From Tetrastigma voinierianum (taxonomy: Eukaryota > Streptophyta > Magnoliopsida > Vitales > Vitaceae), in assembly GCA_016808115.1 (NCBI GenBank), contig JAEQBH010007373.1, positions 186,001 through 250,000 of the forward strand: a stretch of 64,000 bases of DNA, in the 5' to 3' direction. Position numbers and translations under genes: made by a program. Shown here one piece after another: positions 24,561 to 37,079 of the stretch; the first letter of the stretch is position 1, and each line of letters begins with the position of its first letter. The notes under the pieces are model-generated. The model made no database searches and was not told the DNA's origin. It saw only the letters and a list, made by a program, of their open reading frames with translations.

Positions 24561-25480
24561 TACAACTTTCAAAACCTTATGGATCATATATTTTATTTAT
24601 GCATTACTTTTGTATTTTTTAATCTTAAACAAATCTTTTTACTTCAGGAATAATTACTTACACAATCTTTTTTAAATTATATTAATATCTAAATAACCAT
24701 TCTAACAAGTATTATTAACATATCTTGTCTCTTGTAATTACTCAATAATTACCTCTAATCACATTCCTTACCTAAATAAATTATCAAATCTTATTAAATA
24801 TCCAATTTAATAAAATATATATACACTCTCCAAACATATCATATTTGTTTATTATTATTTTCTTCTAAAAATTATCCTCAACTATTTATTTATTTTTAAA
24901 AAAAAAAACAAATTTTGAATATCTAAACCTATATTTTTAAGCATCCATCATAATCTGGAATTTTCTAAACATCCTATACCTAGGTTTTCAACACATACTT
25001 TTATAGCTGTTTTTAGCCATAATTTTTTTAAATATTTAATTATATGAACCATAACCATATGTCTTTGGTTTTTTTTCACCACAAGCTGCTTTCTATTCCT
25101 TTGCAGTATGTCCCTTTGTCGTTTCCCTATAAACCTTTGTCTTTTTTCACTTGCATATACCAAATATTCATGACAATATTTTTACTGAAACTTTTTTTTT
25201 TTGAAAGAATTTCCTTAACTTTTCAACCCTACTCCAGTGTACATCATCACAATATAAATTATACTTTTTTATTATTTTATTTTCTTTGTAAAACCCAATC
25301 AATACCTTTAACTCCCAAACCCACCTAAAATAATATGTTAAGATATACGATCATCATATAATCTTTTTCTTTTTACATCCAACTATACTTTACCAATTTC
25401 TTTTCACCTTTTCAATTCAAGATCTTAACATCGACTTATTTGGGATTTATTTAAATTTTTCTTCCTTCAAAATCAACACC
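24561..25480 (+). repeat. Pectinesterase downstream intron segment, copy 2
   Basis: AT-rich, aligned with 20181-21150. It directly precedes pectinesterase copy 4, so copy 4 has this intron-derived DNA where the other copies have the upstream segment. The frames at 24948-25328 are AT-rich chance frames. Confidence 0.68.
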
Positions 25481-25590
25481 CACCTTGGCTTTCTCCCAAA
25501 AGGCGTTACAATCCTCTTTAAATGCACTGAATCTTTTCCTTTCAGTTTCTGTACTTAATAAAAATAAAAATGGCGTCTCATTGATGGTCA

Positions 25591-27090
25591 ATGGGTGCGG
25601 TACTTGCTGTGTTCATCGTTTTCCAAGTGCAAGAAGCAGTGAGCAAGGATGGCGGCATACAATATCATACAATCACAGTGGACCAGTCTGGACATGGCAA
25701 TTTCAGAACCATTCAGTCGGCCATCGATTCTGTTCCATCAAACAATGATCGTTGGGTCTGTATCCATGTCAAGGCTGGAGTTTACAGGTCTGAGTTGTAA
25801 TTTATTTATTTATTGTTTTGCGGAGCAGAGCAGGCAGAAAAGAAAAGAGAAAAAAAGATGCATGTGTTGGACAGCGATTAACAAATATATTAAGACATTT
25901 CGCTCGGCAGGGAAAAGGTGGTAGTCCCAAAGGATGTCATTCCTTTTCTAATGAGATGGAGGAAGAGAACTTATTGTTTGGGGCTTATCATTCGACATTC
26001 GCAGTCTCATCTTTTTCATGATGTAATGAGCATCAGTGAAGGTAAGTATGTTATGTGGTAATTACTAATTAGTCAGTCATCAATATTCAGTCATACATAC
26101 ATACTATAATGAAACGGAAAATGGGAAAATGAAAATAATCATGAATCATGAATCATGCATGAAACAACAGAACAATTACAACCTGGCCGGTGCTGAAAGC
26201 AGAAACTAAGGAAAGTAAGCGTGGCGCTGCGATATTTGGGGGACAGGGCTTCCTTTACGGATGCGGATCTCCCATATGGTGTTCTAAGACACTTGTGGAT
26301 TTTTGAAGGCTCCATTACTTTAAGCACTGTTTATCCACAGTCGATCATATTTGGAGCTGGCCAATAATTTGTATATGAGGGGTATAGTAGGAAGGAACAG
26401 AAGGAAGGATCTTTTTTTTTTTTTTTTTTCTTAAATGCCATTGCAATAATGATTATTAATATTATTATGTAAGTGTGTGTATATAGAATATATTTCTTTT
26501 TCTTTTTTTCTTTTTAATTACTGTAGAAAATGCGATATCAGTTGTGGGAAAAGCTCTGTGTGGCTCCGGCTCGGGGTATATAACTGCTCAAGGAAGAGAT
26601 AATCCAAAGGGAGCTGAATGGTTTGGTGTTCAAAGAACAAAGTGAAGGGTGATGGACAGGCCTTCTTGGGAAGACCATGAGGGAGTATTCCAGGGTCATA
26701 TCTCTACAAGACTATTGAGATGCCCAATATTATTGTTCCAGCCGGATGGGATCCTTGGAATTATTCGAATGAGTAAGCCCAATCTTCCATGCAATGCAAG
26801 TTCTTTGAATTTAAGTGTAATCTATATATAAGGACCACACATATGATGATAGTAGGCTTGCGTTATTAATAACAATAAACGTGTGTTTTTAAGCAAGCAG
26901 AAGAAAGTTTAACGTTTGCTGAACATGAATGCGTGGTGAGAGCGGATAGCCAGCGGTTGGAGAAGAAGCGAGTAGATCTACGGTGATGGATATGATCAAC
27001 ATCAATATATTGATGCCGTGACGACTGGTCTTTTCCTGACAACCTTATTTTATCTGCTGTTCTTTTCTTTCTGTTTCTTTTCAATTCTGT
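25591..27090 (+). pseudogene. Pectinesterase copy 4: five-exon gene with frame breaks
   Basis: Pectin methylesterases remove methyl groups from cell-wall homogalacturonan and are secreted. Exon 1 (25591-25787) gives a hydrophobic signal (M-G-A-V-L-A-V-F-I-V-F), A-V-S-K, then G-H-G-N-F-R-T-I-Q-S-A-I-D-S-V-P and A-G-V-Y-R. An upstream in-frame ATG (25570) is followed by a stop, so 25591 is preferred. Exon 2 (25911-26041) opens E-K-V-V-V-P-K-D; exon 3 (26171-~26390) holds the F-Y-G-C-G...HYFKHC and I-F-G-A-G-Q region; exon 4 (26527-26773) has V-V-G-K-A-L-C, G-Y-I-T-A-Q-G-R and L-G-R-P; exon 5 (26901-~27090) has A-E-H-E-C and Y-I-D-A-x-x-D-W-like remains. No pro-domain, so the short type. Exons 2-5 each contain single-base shifts; L-G-R-P-W becomes L-G-R-P-stop. 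Decay or sequencing error are both possible. Confidence 0.85.
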
Positions 27091-28250
27091 AATCTGACCG
27101 TCTAAATTCTTGCTTGTATTATCTACGGTGTTAAAAATTCTCCTCTTGAAATTCCATGCTGCCCAAACATTTACATTTGCATTAAAATAGCTAGAATCAA
27201 CCAGTATTCTCCCACTTTTAAATCCTCATATTCCTTTATCATTCACAAATGGATAATATAACTAGGCCATCGATGTGCCATCCGAAAGTTTTCTTGGCAA
27301 TCGTGTTTCAATTCTGGCTTTTCGAATTTACTATTTTAATTCCTAATTTAAGGTATTTTACTTTGTGTCTTTAGAATACTTGAGTTTCAAGGTAAAATTG
27401 ATGCAAACAAATATGAAAAACAAATTAAGACAGCCTCGGTCCCCTTGTCATAGGAATCAAAAGCTGTAAAACAAATTAAAGCAACCTTTCCTGATATATG
27501 AATTAACCTTGATAACTAGAAATTTATCACAAAAACCATACAAAAGAATTGTTATTCATCAATATATAAATACATCACTAGAGCTTTTAGACATTTATTA
27601 GACTAAGAAAAAAGATAGAAGTTCGTTATTAATTAAGAAAGAAATGAAAAACTCTAAAATTCATCTTGACACTCAAATTGCTAAAACTGAAATTGAAAAC
27701 TACCAAAGCAAAAAGAAGACAATTCATTATTTTATTAGACGCTTATTCTTTGTATTTAATAATTGTATATTAACAATGATTTAGATAATAATTTAGTGTT
27801 AGATTATACAACTTACAAGCCAAAACTCATCAAATAGATTTTCAGTCATGCAAAGATCTAATTATATTAATTATAATGAATTTCTAGATGCCAAAAATTA
27901 TGAATTATTACCAATGTTTTAAAAATTGATCAACCATGTTTCAGAACTGTACCACTCAAGTTGGGGCATAAACTTCCAACCGTCATTGCTGGTAAATCGT
28001 TGAACCATGGGGTTTGTTAAAGAACCAAAACGGTTCAATGATGGTTTAAACTTTTGACATTCCCTTTGAAAAAGCAAACCAACAAGCCCCGCTGTCAGTA
28101 TTTAACAGATCTAAACTAACAAAGCTTGAGTGATTGAATATAAAACATTAATTTTCTCATCAACTTTCTCGATGTGGGATTGTGTATGACCAAAGAAAAT
28201 CTAAATCTCAAGGTGCAAACTATGCAGGTGGATCAAACAAAAGACCATGT

Positions 28251-30297
28251 TGTAGACACCTAAAATTTGGGAGGCTTGAGGCTTAGGAGTTTTTTCTGTT
28301 ATAGAGAGTAATCTCACAAATAGAGAGAATAGATCAAGGAGAGATGTCTCTTTCTCAAAGGTGTATCTCTCCTTTATTAGGAAGAATAAAGAGGTGGAAA
28401 ATCATGGCCTTCCTCACTCAAAGAATGAGATGCCCTAATAAAACTTTATTTAAATTTTTTGAGAAAGTTGAATAATAGTATTCAATTGGAAACCCAAATT
28501 TGTCTATAAGTTTTTGTTTTAAGGGAGGATGAGCATAGTTTAAAAGTTTTAATAATTTGGACTTGAAGGTCCCAATTTTGGGAAGCGATCCCAACTTTAG
28601 AAATGGTTTTGGCTTGGGAGTACTTATTTGGGGAGCTGCTCGTCTACTAGTGTTTTCTGACTTTATTTCTTCTTTTATTTAGAATTCTCTCTTTTTTTTA
28701 TATGGATATTTTCTTTAAATTAGTTTGTAATTATTGCCATATTTAATTAGTTATTTAATTTATAGTCTTATTATTTAGTTTCTCCCTTGAAAATATATAT
28801 TGTTGATTTTGTTTATTTAAATTAAATTGGTTGTTGATGTTTTTTTTATTACTAATTTTTTTTTTTGAATACTACAGAATCATCACCACCCTTAATTTAT
28901 TAAATCCCAAAATTTAAAATTAAGTTCCAAACTTTTTTTCATTTCTTAATTAAAATTACAAAAATCAAAATTCAAAATTAAAATTCAAATTCACAAAATT
29001 TCATTTCCTTTAAAATTCAAATTTAATTCTTAAAATTCAAGTCCTCAAAATCTCAATTCCTCACATTGCTGTTCCAATTTCAAAATAAAATTCTTAATTT
29101 CAGCATCCTAATCATCCCTAATTTAAATTTAAGTTCTTAATCTCTAATTTCACCTTTTGTTATAATTAGAAAATCATGCCCTATGATTTCCAAAATTCAA
29201 GCCTCTAATTCTTTTTAATTTCAATTTTTCTGTTGACTTCAAAGTTCAATAATTCAATTTCTCAGTAATTCAGTCATAATTTCCAAATTAAAGTCCTCAC
29301 TTTCAAATTTAAAATTAATTTCCACTTAAAATTGTCACCTAATTTCCAACTTAAATTTCCCCAACTCAAATTTCAAAATTAAAATTCTTCACCTAAAAAT
29401 CCAAGTGCCTTAATTTGTAATTCAAAGCACCCATCTCCGATTTCAAATTTTCAAGTTTCCACCCCCAAATTCAAGTGACATAATCTTAAAATCCAATTCG
29501 CCCACTTCCACTCTAAATTTTGAAATCTGACCTAAATTTTCAAGTCTCAAATTTATAAACCCAAGTTCTTACTTCAAAATCCACTTGTGCTTCAATTAAA
29601 ATTCTCAACTTCACTTATTTCAGTACCTCACTTTCAACTTCAAAGTTTCAAATTCTCGATTTCAAACCAGTTTTCAAACATTCCAAACATGAGATTTAAT
29701 TTTACAATTCCTATAAAAATATGTAATATCGGGAGTTAATTGCATATATAAATACTTGGTGAGGCCCTACAATGCCATATATCTTTTTAATGAATAATTT
29801 GACATCCAATCTATGACCTAATTTCTAATCGATTTTGAATATTTTGTATTTTATTATTGCCCTAACATTGTTTCTAATTGAGAGTGCTTCAGATATGCTG
29901 CCCAGATACACAATTTTCTCATCTGACTTTGCTTGATTATTTATTTATATATGACTTGTATGTTTTTGTATTGTTATTAGCTTTTATCTTCATATCTAGT
30001 TTAGTTGATTAGTCAAAACCATATTTTCTCTTAGTTTGTTTAGTAGAGAACTGGCACTTTAGGCCAGAGAGGGCACATTTTCAATGCACTTTCTATATAA
30101 CTTGACTCGAACCTAGAATCTAGTTTCCTTTTTCCTATACTTCGTTCTTTCTTAATAAGAGTTGTTATTTAGGTTTGTCTTCTTATTTTTTCCTTTTAAA
30201 AATAAAACAAAATATGAGACCTCCAGTAAACCATTTTCTAAAAATGGTTTTTAAAAAATAAAAACGAGTCTCGCAATTTTAGTGGAAACACATACAG
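28251..30297 (+). repeat. Ogre-type LTR, copy 1
   Basis: Starts TGTAGACACCTAAAATTTGG, a common start for LTRs of plant Ogre/Tat elements, about 2.0 kb long. It matches 32280-34249. The U3/R boundary region is near 28360 and an imperfect AT-rich repeat section lies at 28880-29700. The end is set by alignment to copy 2. The primer-binding region after it is degenerate (30298-30345). Confidence 0.65.
28880..29700 (+). repeat. Degenerate AATTCAAATTTC-type low-complexity array in LTR copy 1
   Basis: Imperfect short repeats around TTTCAAAATTCAAGT, with variants CAAATTTC and TTCCAAATT. The same array is at 32890-33660 in LTR copy 2. The units are too diverged to give an exact period. Confidence 0.75.
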
Positions 30298-32279
30298 CTA
30301 AATAGAGTTCCATTAAAACGGAGACTCACGACAGGAAGGTCAAGCTGAATACAAATTGGGGAAATGTGGCTTTTGATTGTAGTTGATTTGATAGATACCC
30401 TCATTGTATTTTGTATACTCTGATTACTGTAGCACGTTAAGAGCCTTGATTATCGATTGTACTTTCACATGCTGATTGTTGTATTATTAATATTATTGGC
30501 TGGATTTTGTTAGTTGATTCTTTTACTCATCGTGTTATGTCACTTGCTTCTCAGTGGTATGCCCACCGTATTCCAATTCGTGACACCTATTATTTTATTT
30601 TGTTGATAATTCCACTTATTTTGGGATAAAGTTGATTGTTTTAGTTGATCATTCCTCAATAGCATGTTGACTTTACTATATAATGTTTTTATCTCATTTT
30701 TACATGTATACTTATTTTTGCCACTTCATTTGTCATGACTAGTTGATTATATTGTTGGATATTTTATTTATCAAAGCATACATTTCTCCTTGCTTTATGA
30801 TTACTCTACTCATCCTGACACATGTACATTTTGATTGATTGGTTATCTCGTTTGTCTTGACATGTTGATTATCTCCATTGTATATTCATCTTGATTACCT
30901 CTTTTAGCATGTTGTTTTTGTTGTATATTCACCTTGCTCATCTTATACTCCTACTTAGATTATTTGCATACCATTGAATCAACCAGTATTCTCCCACTTT
31001 TAAAATTGGTTTTGTTTGTGCAGTCGTTCAGAAGTTGTAACAACTCCCAACAACTCCTTTTATCCTTTATGTCCAGTAAGTGATAGGATGAGTTCTGAAG
31101 TCAGATTCAAATCCAAGAATAGCGTATAATGCAAAATGAATAGAAATGCTACAAAAAAAAGACTATACTATTCTGTTGCTCATGCACTGAAATGGATAAT
31201 ATAGTCTTATCATTCTTCCACCTCAGGACGCTAGGCCACTTCCATGTGCGGTCTAAAATTTCTTAGCACCAGTGTTTCAATTCATAGCTTTTAAATTTAC
31301 TTATTTTAATTCCTAATTTAGGTATTTTACTTTTGTTTTTGAATAATTTGTTTCAAGAGTAAATTGATGCAAACAAATACTAAAAACAAGTGCATTCTCT
31401 CTCGGTCCTGTCATAGGGAATCCAAAAATTGCAAAACAAATTAAAGTAACCTTTTCCCCTATTACAAGGAATTAACCTTGATAAGCTAGAAATTTATCAC
31501 AAAAACCATAAAATATAAAAAACCTCACAAAAAAATTGTTATTCATCAATATATAAATACATCGAAGGAGAGCTTAGGACATTTATATTGACTAAGAAAA
31601 AAAAGGAAAAGTTGCTATTAACTAAGAAAGAAATGAAAATTTGTTGAAATTCAATCTTGACAATCAAATTGCCAAAACTGAAATTGAAAAACTACCAAAG
31701 CAAAAAGAAGACAATTCATTATTTTCCTTATTAGACGCTTATTCTTTATATTTTAACAATTATAAAGATAACTAATGATTTGCACAATAATTGGTAACTT
31801 TGATTATACAATTTACAAGCTAAAAACTCATCAAAATAGATCTTTCATTGCGCACGAATTATGGAGCTAATTTGAGGCACGAATTTCCTTTTAGATGCCA
31901 AAATCATGTGAATTATTACCAATGTTTTAAAAATTGCTGATCAACCATGTTTCAGAACTGTTTACCACTCAAGTCGGGCATAAACTCTTCAAACCGCCGA
32001 TCAAGTTGTGCGAAGTAGCTGATTATCTGTTTGTTAAAGAGGCAGAAACGGTTTAATGATGATTTAAACTTTGACAAATTCCCTTGAAAAGCAAACCAAA
32101 CAAGCCGAAATTAAAATTGGCATTTAATAGTGACCCAAACTACTCCCAGCTTTGAGTGATAATTGTTTATAAAAACATTTAATTCCCCATCAACTTTCGA
32201 TGTGGGATTGTAGTATGACCAAAGAAAATCCAAATCTCAAGGTAAACTATGCAGGGTGGGATCAAACAAAAGACCATGT

Positions 32280-34249
32280 TGTAGACCCCTAAAATTTGGA
32301 GGCTTAGAGGTTTCTTCATTTATGGGAGGTAATCCCATATTGGAAATTAACTAAGGAGAGATGTCTCTCTTTCCCTATAAAAAGGAGCATCTCCTCCTTG
32401 GGTTAGGAAGAAGAAAGAAAGGGAAACCATGACCTTTCCACCAAAGTAAAGGCCCTAATGACTATATTTAGAAATTTTTGGAGAAAAGTTTTTTTGACAA
32501 TAGTCCTACAGTGGAAACCCAAATTTGTCTATAAGTTTTGTTTTAAGTGAGGATGAGTTGGTTTATAAGTTTAACTAATTTGAGCAGAAGGTCCCAATTT
32601 TGGGAAACGATCCCAACTTTAAGCAGTCTCGGCAGGAGCGATTGACCCAGGAGCTTCTGATCTACTAGGTAAGTTTTCTTGACTTTCTTTTTATTTAGAA
32701 ATTTTTTTTTATATAGATATTTTTTAATTAATTGTTTTATATTTTTTTAATTATTGTTATATTTAATTAGTGGTTTAATTTATAAGTCTTTATTTAGTTT
32801 CATATAAGTATATTGTTGATTTTGTTTTATTTAATTAAATTGGTTGTTGATGTTTTTTTAATAATTCAATTTGTTTTTCTTAACATGAATCATCACCACC
32901 CTTAATTTATTAAAATCCCAAAATTTTAAAAATTCAAGTTCCAAACTTTTCATTTCTCAATTTTTAAAATTTAAGTGTCCAAAATTCAAAATTCAAATTC
33001 CAAATTTCTCATTTTCTAAAATTCAAAATTTCAATTTTAAAATTCAAGTCCTCCAATCTCAAATTTCAAAATTTCAAGGTTCCAATTTCAAAATTGCAAA
33101 TTCTTAAAGTCTCTCAATTTCTAATTTCAATCTTTCAAGTTTATAATTTCAAAAATCAACGTGCCTTGATTTCAAAATTCATGTCTCTCAATTTTTAATT
33201 TCAATTTTTCAAGTTTTCGATTCCCAAATTACCAATTCCGAATTTCAAAATTCAAGTGCCATAATTTCCAAATTAAAGTCCCTCACTTTCAAATTTAAAA
33301 TTTTCAAATTTCCAATTTAAAATTCAAGTCACCCAATTTCCAACTTAAATTTCCCAAATCTCAAATTTCAAAATTAAAAATTCTCAATTTCAAAATTCAA
33401 GTGCCTTAATTTCAAAATTCAAAGTACCCTAATTTCCGATTTCAAATTTTCAAGTTTCCAATTTCAAATTTTAAATTCCAAATTCCAAATTTTCAAGTCT
33501 CAAATTTATAAAACTCAAGTTCTTAATTTCAAAATCCAATTTCCAAAATTCCAATTCAAAATTCTCAAACTTCAATTTCATTTCAAAATTCTCAATTTTC
33601 AAACTTCAAAGTTTCAAATTCTCGATTTCAAACCAGTTTTCAAACATTCCATACACATGATTAATTCTACAATTCCTATAAAATGTAATAGTAGGGAGTT
33701 AATTTGTGTAATATATAAATGGGCTTAGGTGAGGTCCAACAATGCTATATATCTTTTTAATGAATAATTTGACATCCGATCTATAACCTAATTTCTAATC
33801 GATTTTGAATATTTTGTATTTTATTATTGTACTAACATTGTTTCTAGTTGATAGTGCTTCAAGATATGCATGATACATTTCACTTTCTCATCGACTTTAT
33901 GATTGCATTTATTTATATATGACTTGCATGTTTTTGTATTATTATTGCTTATCTTCGATATTCATTAGTTGATTAGTCAAAAACCATATTTTCTTAGTTT
34001 GTTTAGTAAAGACCCGACTTTAGGGGCTTAGAGGAGTGCTACACTTCCATTGTACCTTCCCAGATAGTAACTTGACACGACACAGGCTCGGTTTTACGGA
34101 CACATTTTCTTATTAGAGTTCACATTTGGGGTTTTTCTTTCTTATTTTTTCCCTTTTTAAAATAAAACAAAAATAAGTGGCAACTCCAAACCATTTTCTA
34201 AAATCGTTTTAAAAATAAAAACAGTCTCTGTTTTAGTGGAAGCGCATAA
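32280..34249 (+). repeat. Ogre-type LTR, copy 2
   Basis: Starts TGTAGACCCCTAAAATTTGG. A TATA-like CCCTATAAAAAGG lies at about 32372-32384, followed by GA-rich sequence, as at an LTR transcription start. The imperfect AT repeat array is at 32890-33660. The 3' end is placed before the first TGGCGA at 34250 and could be a few bases off. Confidence 0.65.
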
Positions 34250-34293
34250 TGGCGAATCTCACGGAGTTCCTGAAATGGCGACTCATTTGAGGA
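34250..34293 (+). promoter_or_regulatory. Primer-binding region of Ogre-type element
   Basis: TGGCGAATCTCAC at 34250 and TGGCGACTC at 34276, 26 bp apart; both resemble the TGGCGACTC-type primer-binding site of Ogre-like elements. One is probably the tRNA-priming site and the other a partial repeat. Confidence 0.5.
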
Positions 34294-35600
34294 TAGTGAA
34301 GGTCAAACTTGAATACAAATTGGGGAAAATGTGGCTGTTGATTAGTTGATTGATAGATACCACATTTTTGTATTTTTTGTATACTTGATTATTAGTAGCA
34401 CATTAAGAATTTTGATTTGCTGATTGTACCTTTCACATGCTTGATTGTTGTATTATTAATATTGGTAGGTTGACTTTGTTGGTTGATTCTTTTACTCATC
34501 TTGTTATATCACTTGCTTCTTGTGGTATGCTCACTCTATTCACCTTGACACCTATTATTTTATTATTGTTGTATATTCTACTTATTTTGATGTGTTGATT
34601 GTTTTAGTTGACTATTCTCATAGCATGTTGACTTCCTCTTACTATATGATGTTTTATCTCATTTTTTACATGTATACTCTTATTTTTGCATACTTCATTT
34701 GTCATGATCTAGTTGATTATATTGGTTGGATATTTTATTTATCAAAGCATGTTGATTCCTCATTGTTTTATGATTACTCTACTCATCCTGACACATGTAC
34801 ATTTTGATTGATTGGTTATCTCGTTTGCCTTGGCATGTTGATTATCTCCATTGTATATTCATCTTGATTACCTCTTTTAGCATGTTGTTTTTGTTATATA
34901 TTCACCTCGTTCATCTTATACTCTTGCTTAGATTATGTGTAGATATGGATGATGTACATGTTCTTTGCATGACTAACTGTTACATGACTATCTCTCACTT
35001 GCTTGATTGCATGTTGCAGGTCTATGTGGGACACACATGTATCCCCTTATCTCCAAATCCTTAGTCTCGGTCGATCTATCTTTCTTGATTGTGTGTTTGA
35101 TTGGAGGCTTGTTGATCCTTGTTTGCTCGTTGACCGAGCTAGTGACTAGGAGTAAGGTCTAGGGATGGGTTATATCCATGTTTAAGAGCATTTTGGAGGT
35201 GGCTAACATAATAGATGTTGAGGAGTCCGATCTTTGAAGACTTGTAAAGCCCAGAGCTAGATTTTAGGATACTTATGTGACTGGTGTGCTTTCTTTTGTT
35301 TTAGATGTCATTTAGGTTTTTCGGATGCACCCACATGTTCATTGTACACTTAGTTTATCCCTGAGTGCTGAGAATAGTGAGAGCCTTTACCATAGGTCGT
35401 CATGGGGATGTCGAGGAAGTGCATGTGTGTGGAGGGTAGATGGCCTTTATGGAAGGGAGCCCATCTCTTCAGATGTGTACCCTTTGGAGGGAGTGCAATA
35501 ACTCCTTCACAGGACCCTTTTTAAAAAAAGACCCGCACACACCCTTGTCTTTTAGAGCTATCATTGACCTTCTAGGTTGAGTTTAGATCCTATTGATTAT
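34294..35600 (+). other. Ogre leader/5' non-coding region
   Basis: AT-rich to about 34950 with repeated 'catgttgatt' and 'ttgatta' phrases, then mixed. The frames at 34520-35064 are chance low-complexity frames. It may include remains of the extra first ORF known upstream of gag in Ogre elements, but I cannot support one. Confidence 0.45.
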
Positions 35601-35859
35601 GGCTTCCATCCTACACGTGGGTGCATCTGTGAGCCTTTAGGGCTGGTTTAGTCATGATATGGATCTAGATTTCTCCATTTTGGTTTCCTCTCGAGGGTAT
35701 ACAAAGATTGATTTGAGTATTGAGTTTCAGTGGGGTAGTTTTGTGCATAGTAATGGATTGCTTATTTCAGTTTCATTATAGCAGCATTCTTTTTGGTTCG
35801 ACTTGGACTCCACCTTATTTGTTCCAGTTTAGACCACTGGTGCTTCTGATGACTACATA

Positions 35860-36970
35860 TAGAGAGTAGAGAAAATGCTTAGACAGTTGAGATTTTTAGA
35901 GGGTATGGATGTGTGGGATGGATTTGATTGTGCACACTGTGATCCCCGCGCCACCTAAACCCAATTCACGACATGGAGCGGTATACGACGGAGGGCCCAT
36001 ATGCTCGTTGAAGAGGCTATGAGGCAAGGAGCCCATGAGGCGGCTATAATTTCATCTCCGTTGGAGGAGAAGGTTATTTAGATAATTGACGGAGTCCATG
36101 AGAGGGAGCAGATTAGCATGATCGTGAGGGAGTTTCTGACTGAATTATGCTAGACATCTTATGAGAATGCGATTATGGATTATAGGGCTTTGAAGGGGCA
36201 TTGTATGGTATCGAGGATGGTAGGGCGTGTGGTTTATGGTTGGATTCTTCCTCTTCAGATAGTAAGGGGAAGAAGCCATATGGATTATATAGATCAGGGG
36301 AGGTAGGAGCCATCAGTTCATTCAGACAGGGGGCACCCAAGCCTCAGTATGCATCTATTTGGCCACACGAGGCTTCCTATGCGCAGAGTTCAGTTCAGGA
36401 TAGACCTTTCATACCAGCTTAGCCGCTTAGGTTACTAGCTCCATACACTCCACTACACTTAGTTTTACGCTGCGGGGTTGGAGACCACCTAAACAATCTT
36501 GGACACCAGAGCCGTAGTTTTCTACATAATGGCCTAGCAACTCAGACACTTTACACCACTAGGCATGACATTGGGTGAGGTCTTATAGACATTGATGATT
36601 GTTGGATTGCTTGATCCGGTAGCGGGGCCAGTAGTAGGTTATTGGTCATTTTGAATGGACCTACATTACGCACCCATGACCATTTGGACATACTCGGAAT
36701 TGGTGCATACTTTGAGACATGTTATTCAGGATTTGATTGATCAAGGTATTGTGCAGTTGGGGTAGCCTAGTGTTAGTTCTAACCCCCTTTCAACATATTC
36801 TACACATCAGTTCCCTCTCCGGCGGGGAGGGGTATTCCGCTCTATTGATTTTGCTGAGTTTGATGATCGCATCCATATGTTGTCATGGGATGATCAGGGG
36901 CTGGAGTCCATAGTATTTGATGATGGTTATGGCGATGACAAGGTTCATGAGGCGTTTCCAGGCCAGCAGA
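35860..36970 (+). pseudogene. gag remnant of Ogre-type element
   Basis: Gag-like sequence in broken frames. E-K-M-L-R-Q-L-R-F near 35870 and a Pro/Gln-rich tail with S-G-(G/E)-V-(G/S)-A-I-S-S-F near 36300 match the capsid-to-linker part of Ogre polyproteins. C/Y-W-T-L-R-H-V-I-Q-D-L-I-D-Q-G-I-V-Q-L-G (about 36695-36765) and F-(A/T)-E-F-D-D-x-x-H-M-L-S-W-D-D (about 36850-36895) are typical of the gag-protease linker. Stops interrupt all frames. Only fragments can be read and the limits are approximate. Confidence 0.65.
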
Positions 36971-37079
36971 TTCACGCACATATCGTTTCAAAGTCAAGCA
37001 TCACTCCAGTTTGGATCCCAACACCAAGGCAATGACTTTGTGATGTTATAGTGTTTAGACTCCTTTTACTTAGACTCCA

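Larger units (their letters stand above)
27195..30975 (+). repeat. Large tandem duplication, copy 1 (flank + Ogre LTR + leader)
   Basis: Aligns in order with 30976-34940: both begin with GAATCAACCAGTATTCTCCC, share about 1.0-1.3 kb of AT-rich flank, then the Ogre-type LTR, then about 0.65 kb of post-LTR leader. Copy 1 lacks about 190 bp that copy 2 has near 31000-31190. The copies differ by many substitutions and small indels. Confidence 0.8.
30976..34940 (+). repeat. Large tandem duplication, copy 2
   Basis: Second copy of the flank + LTR + leader block; here it runs on into gag-protease sequence. The junction with copy 1 lies at about 30966-30976, where the leader of copy 1 changes abruptly into the flank of copy 2. 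Confidence 0.8.

Noticed and set aside
34520..35064. Plus-strand Tyr/Leu/Ile-rich frames
   Set aside because: Low-complexity translation of AT-rich Ogre leader repeats, also present as non-coding DNA in duplication copy 1.
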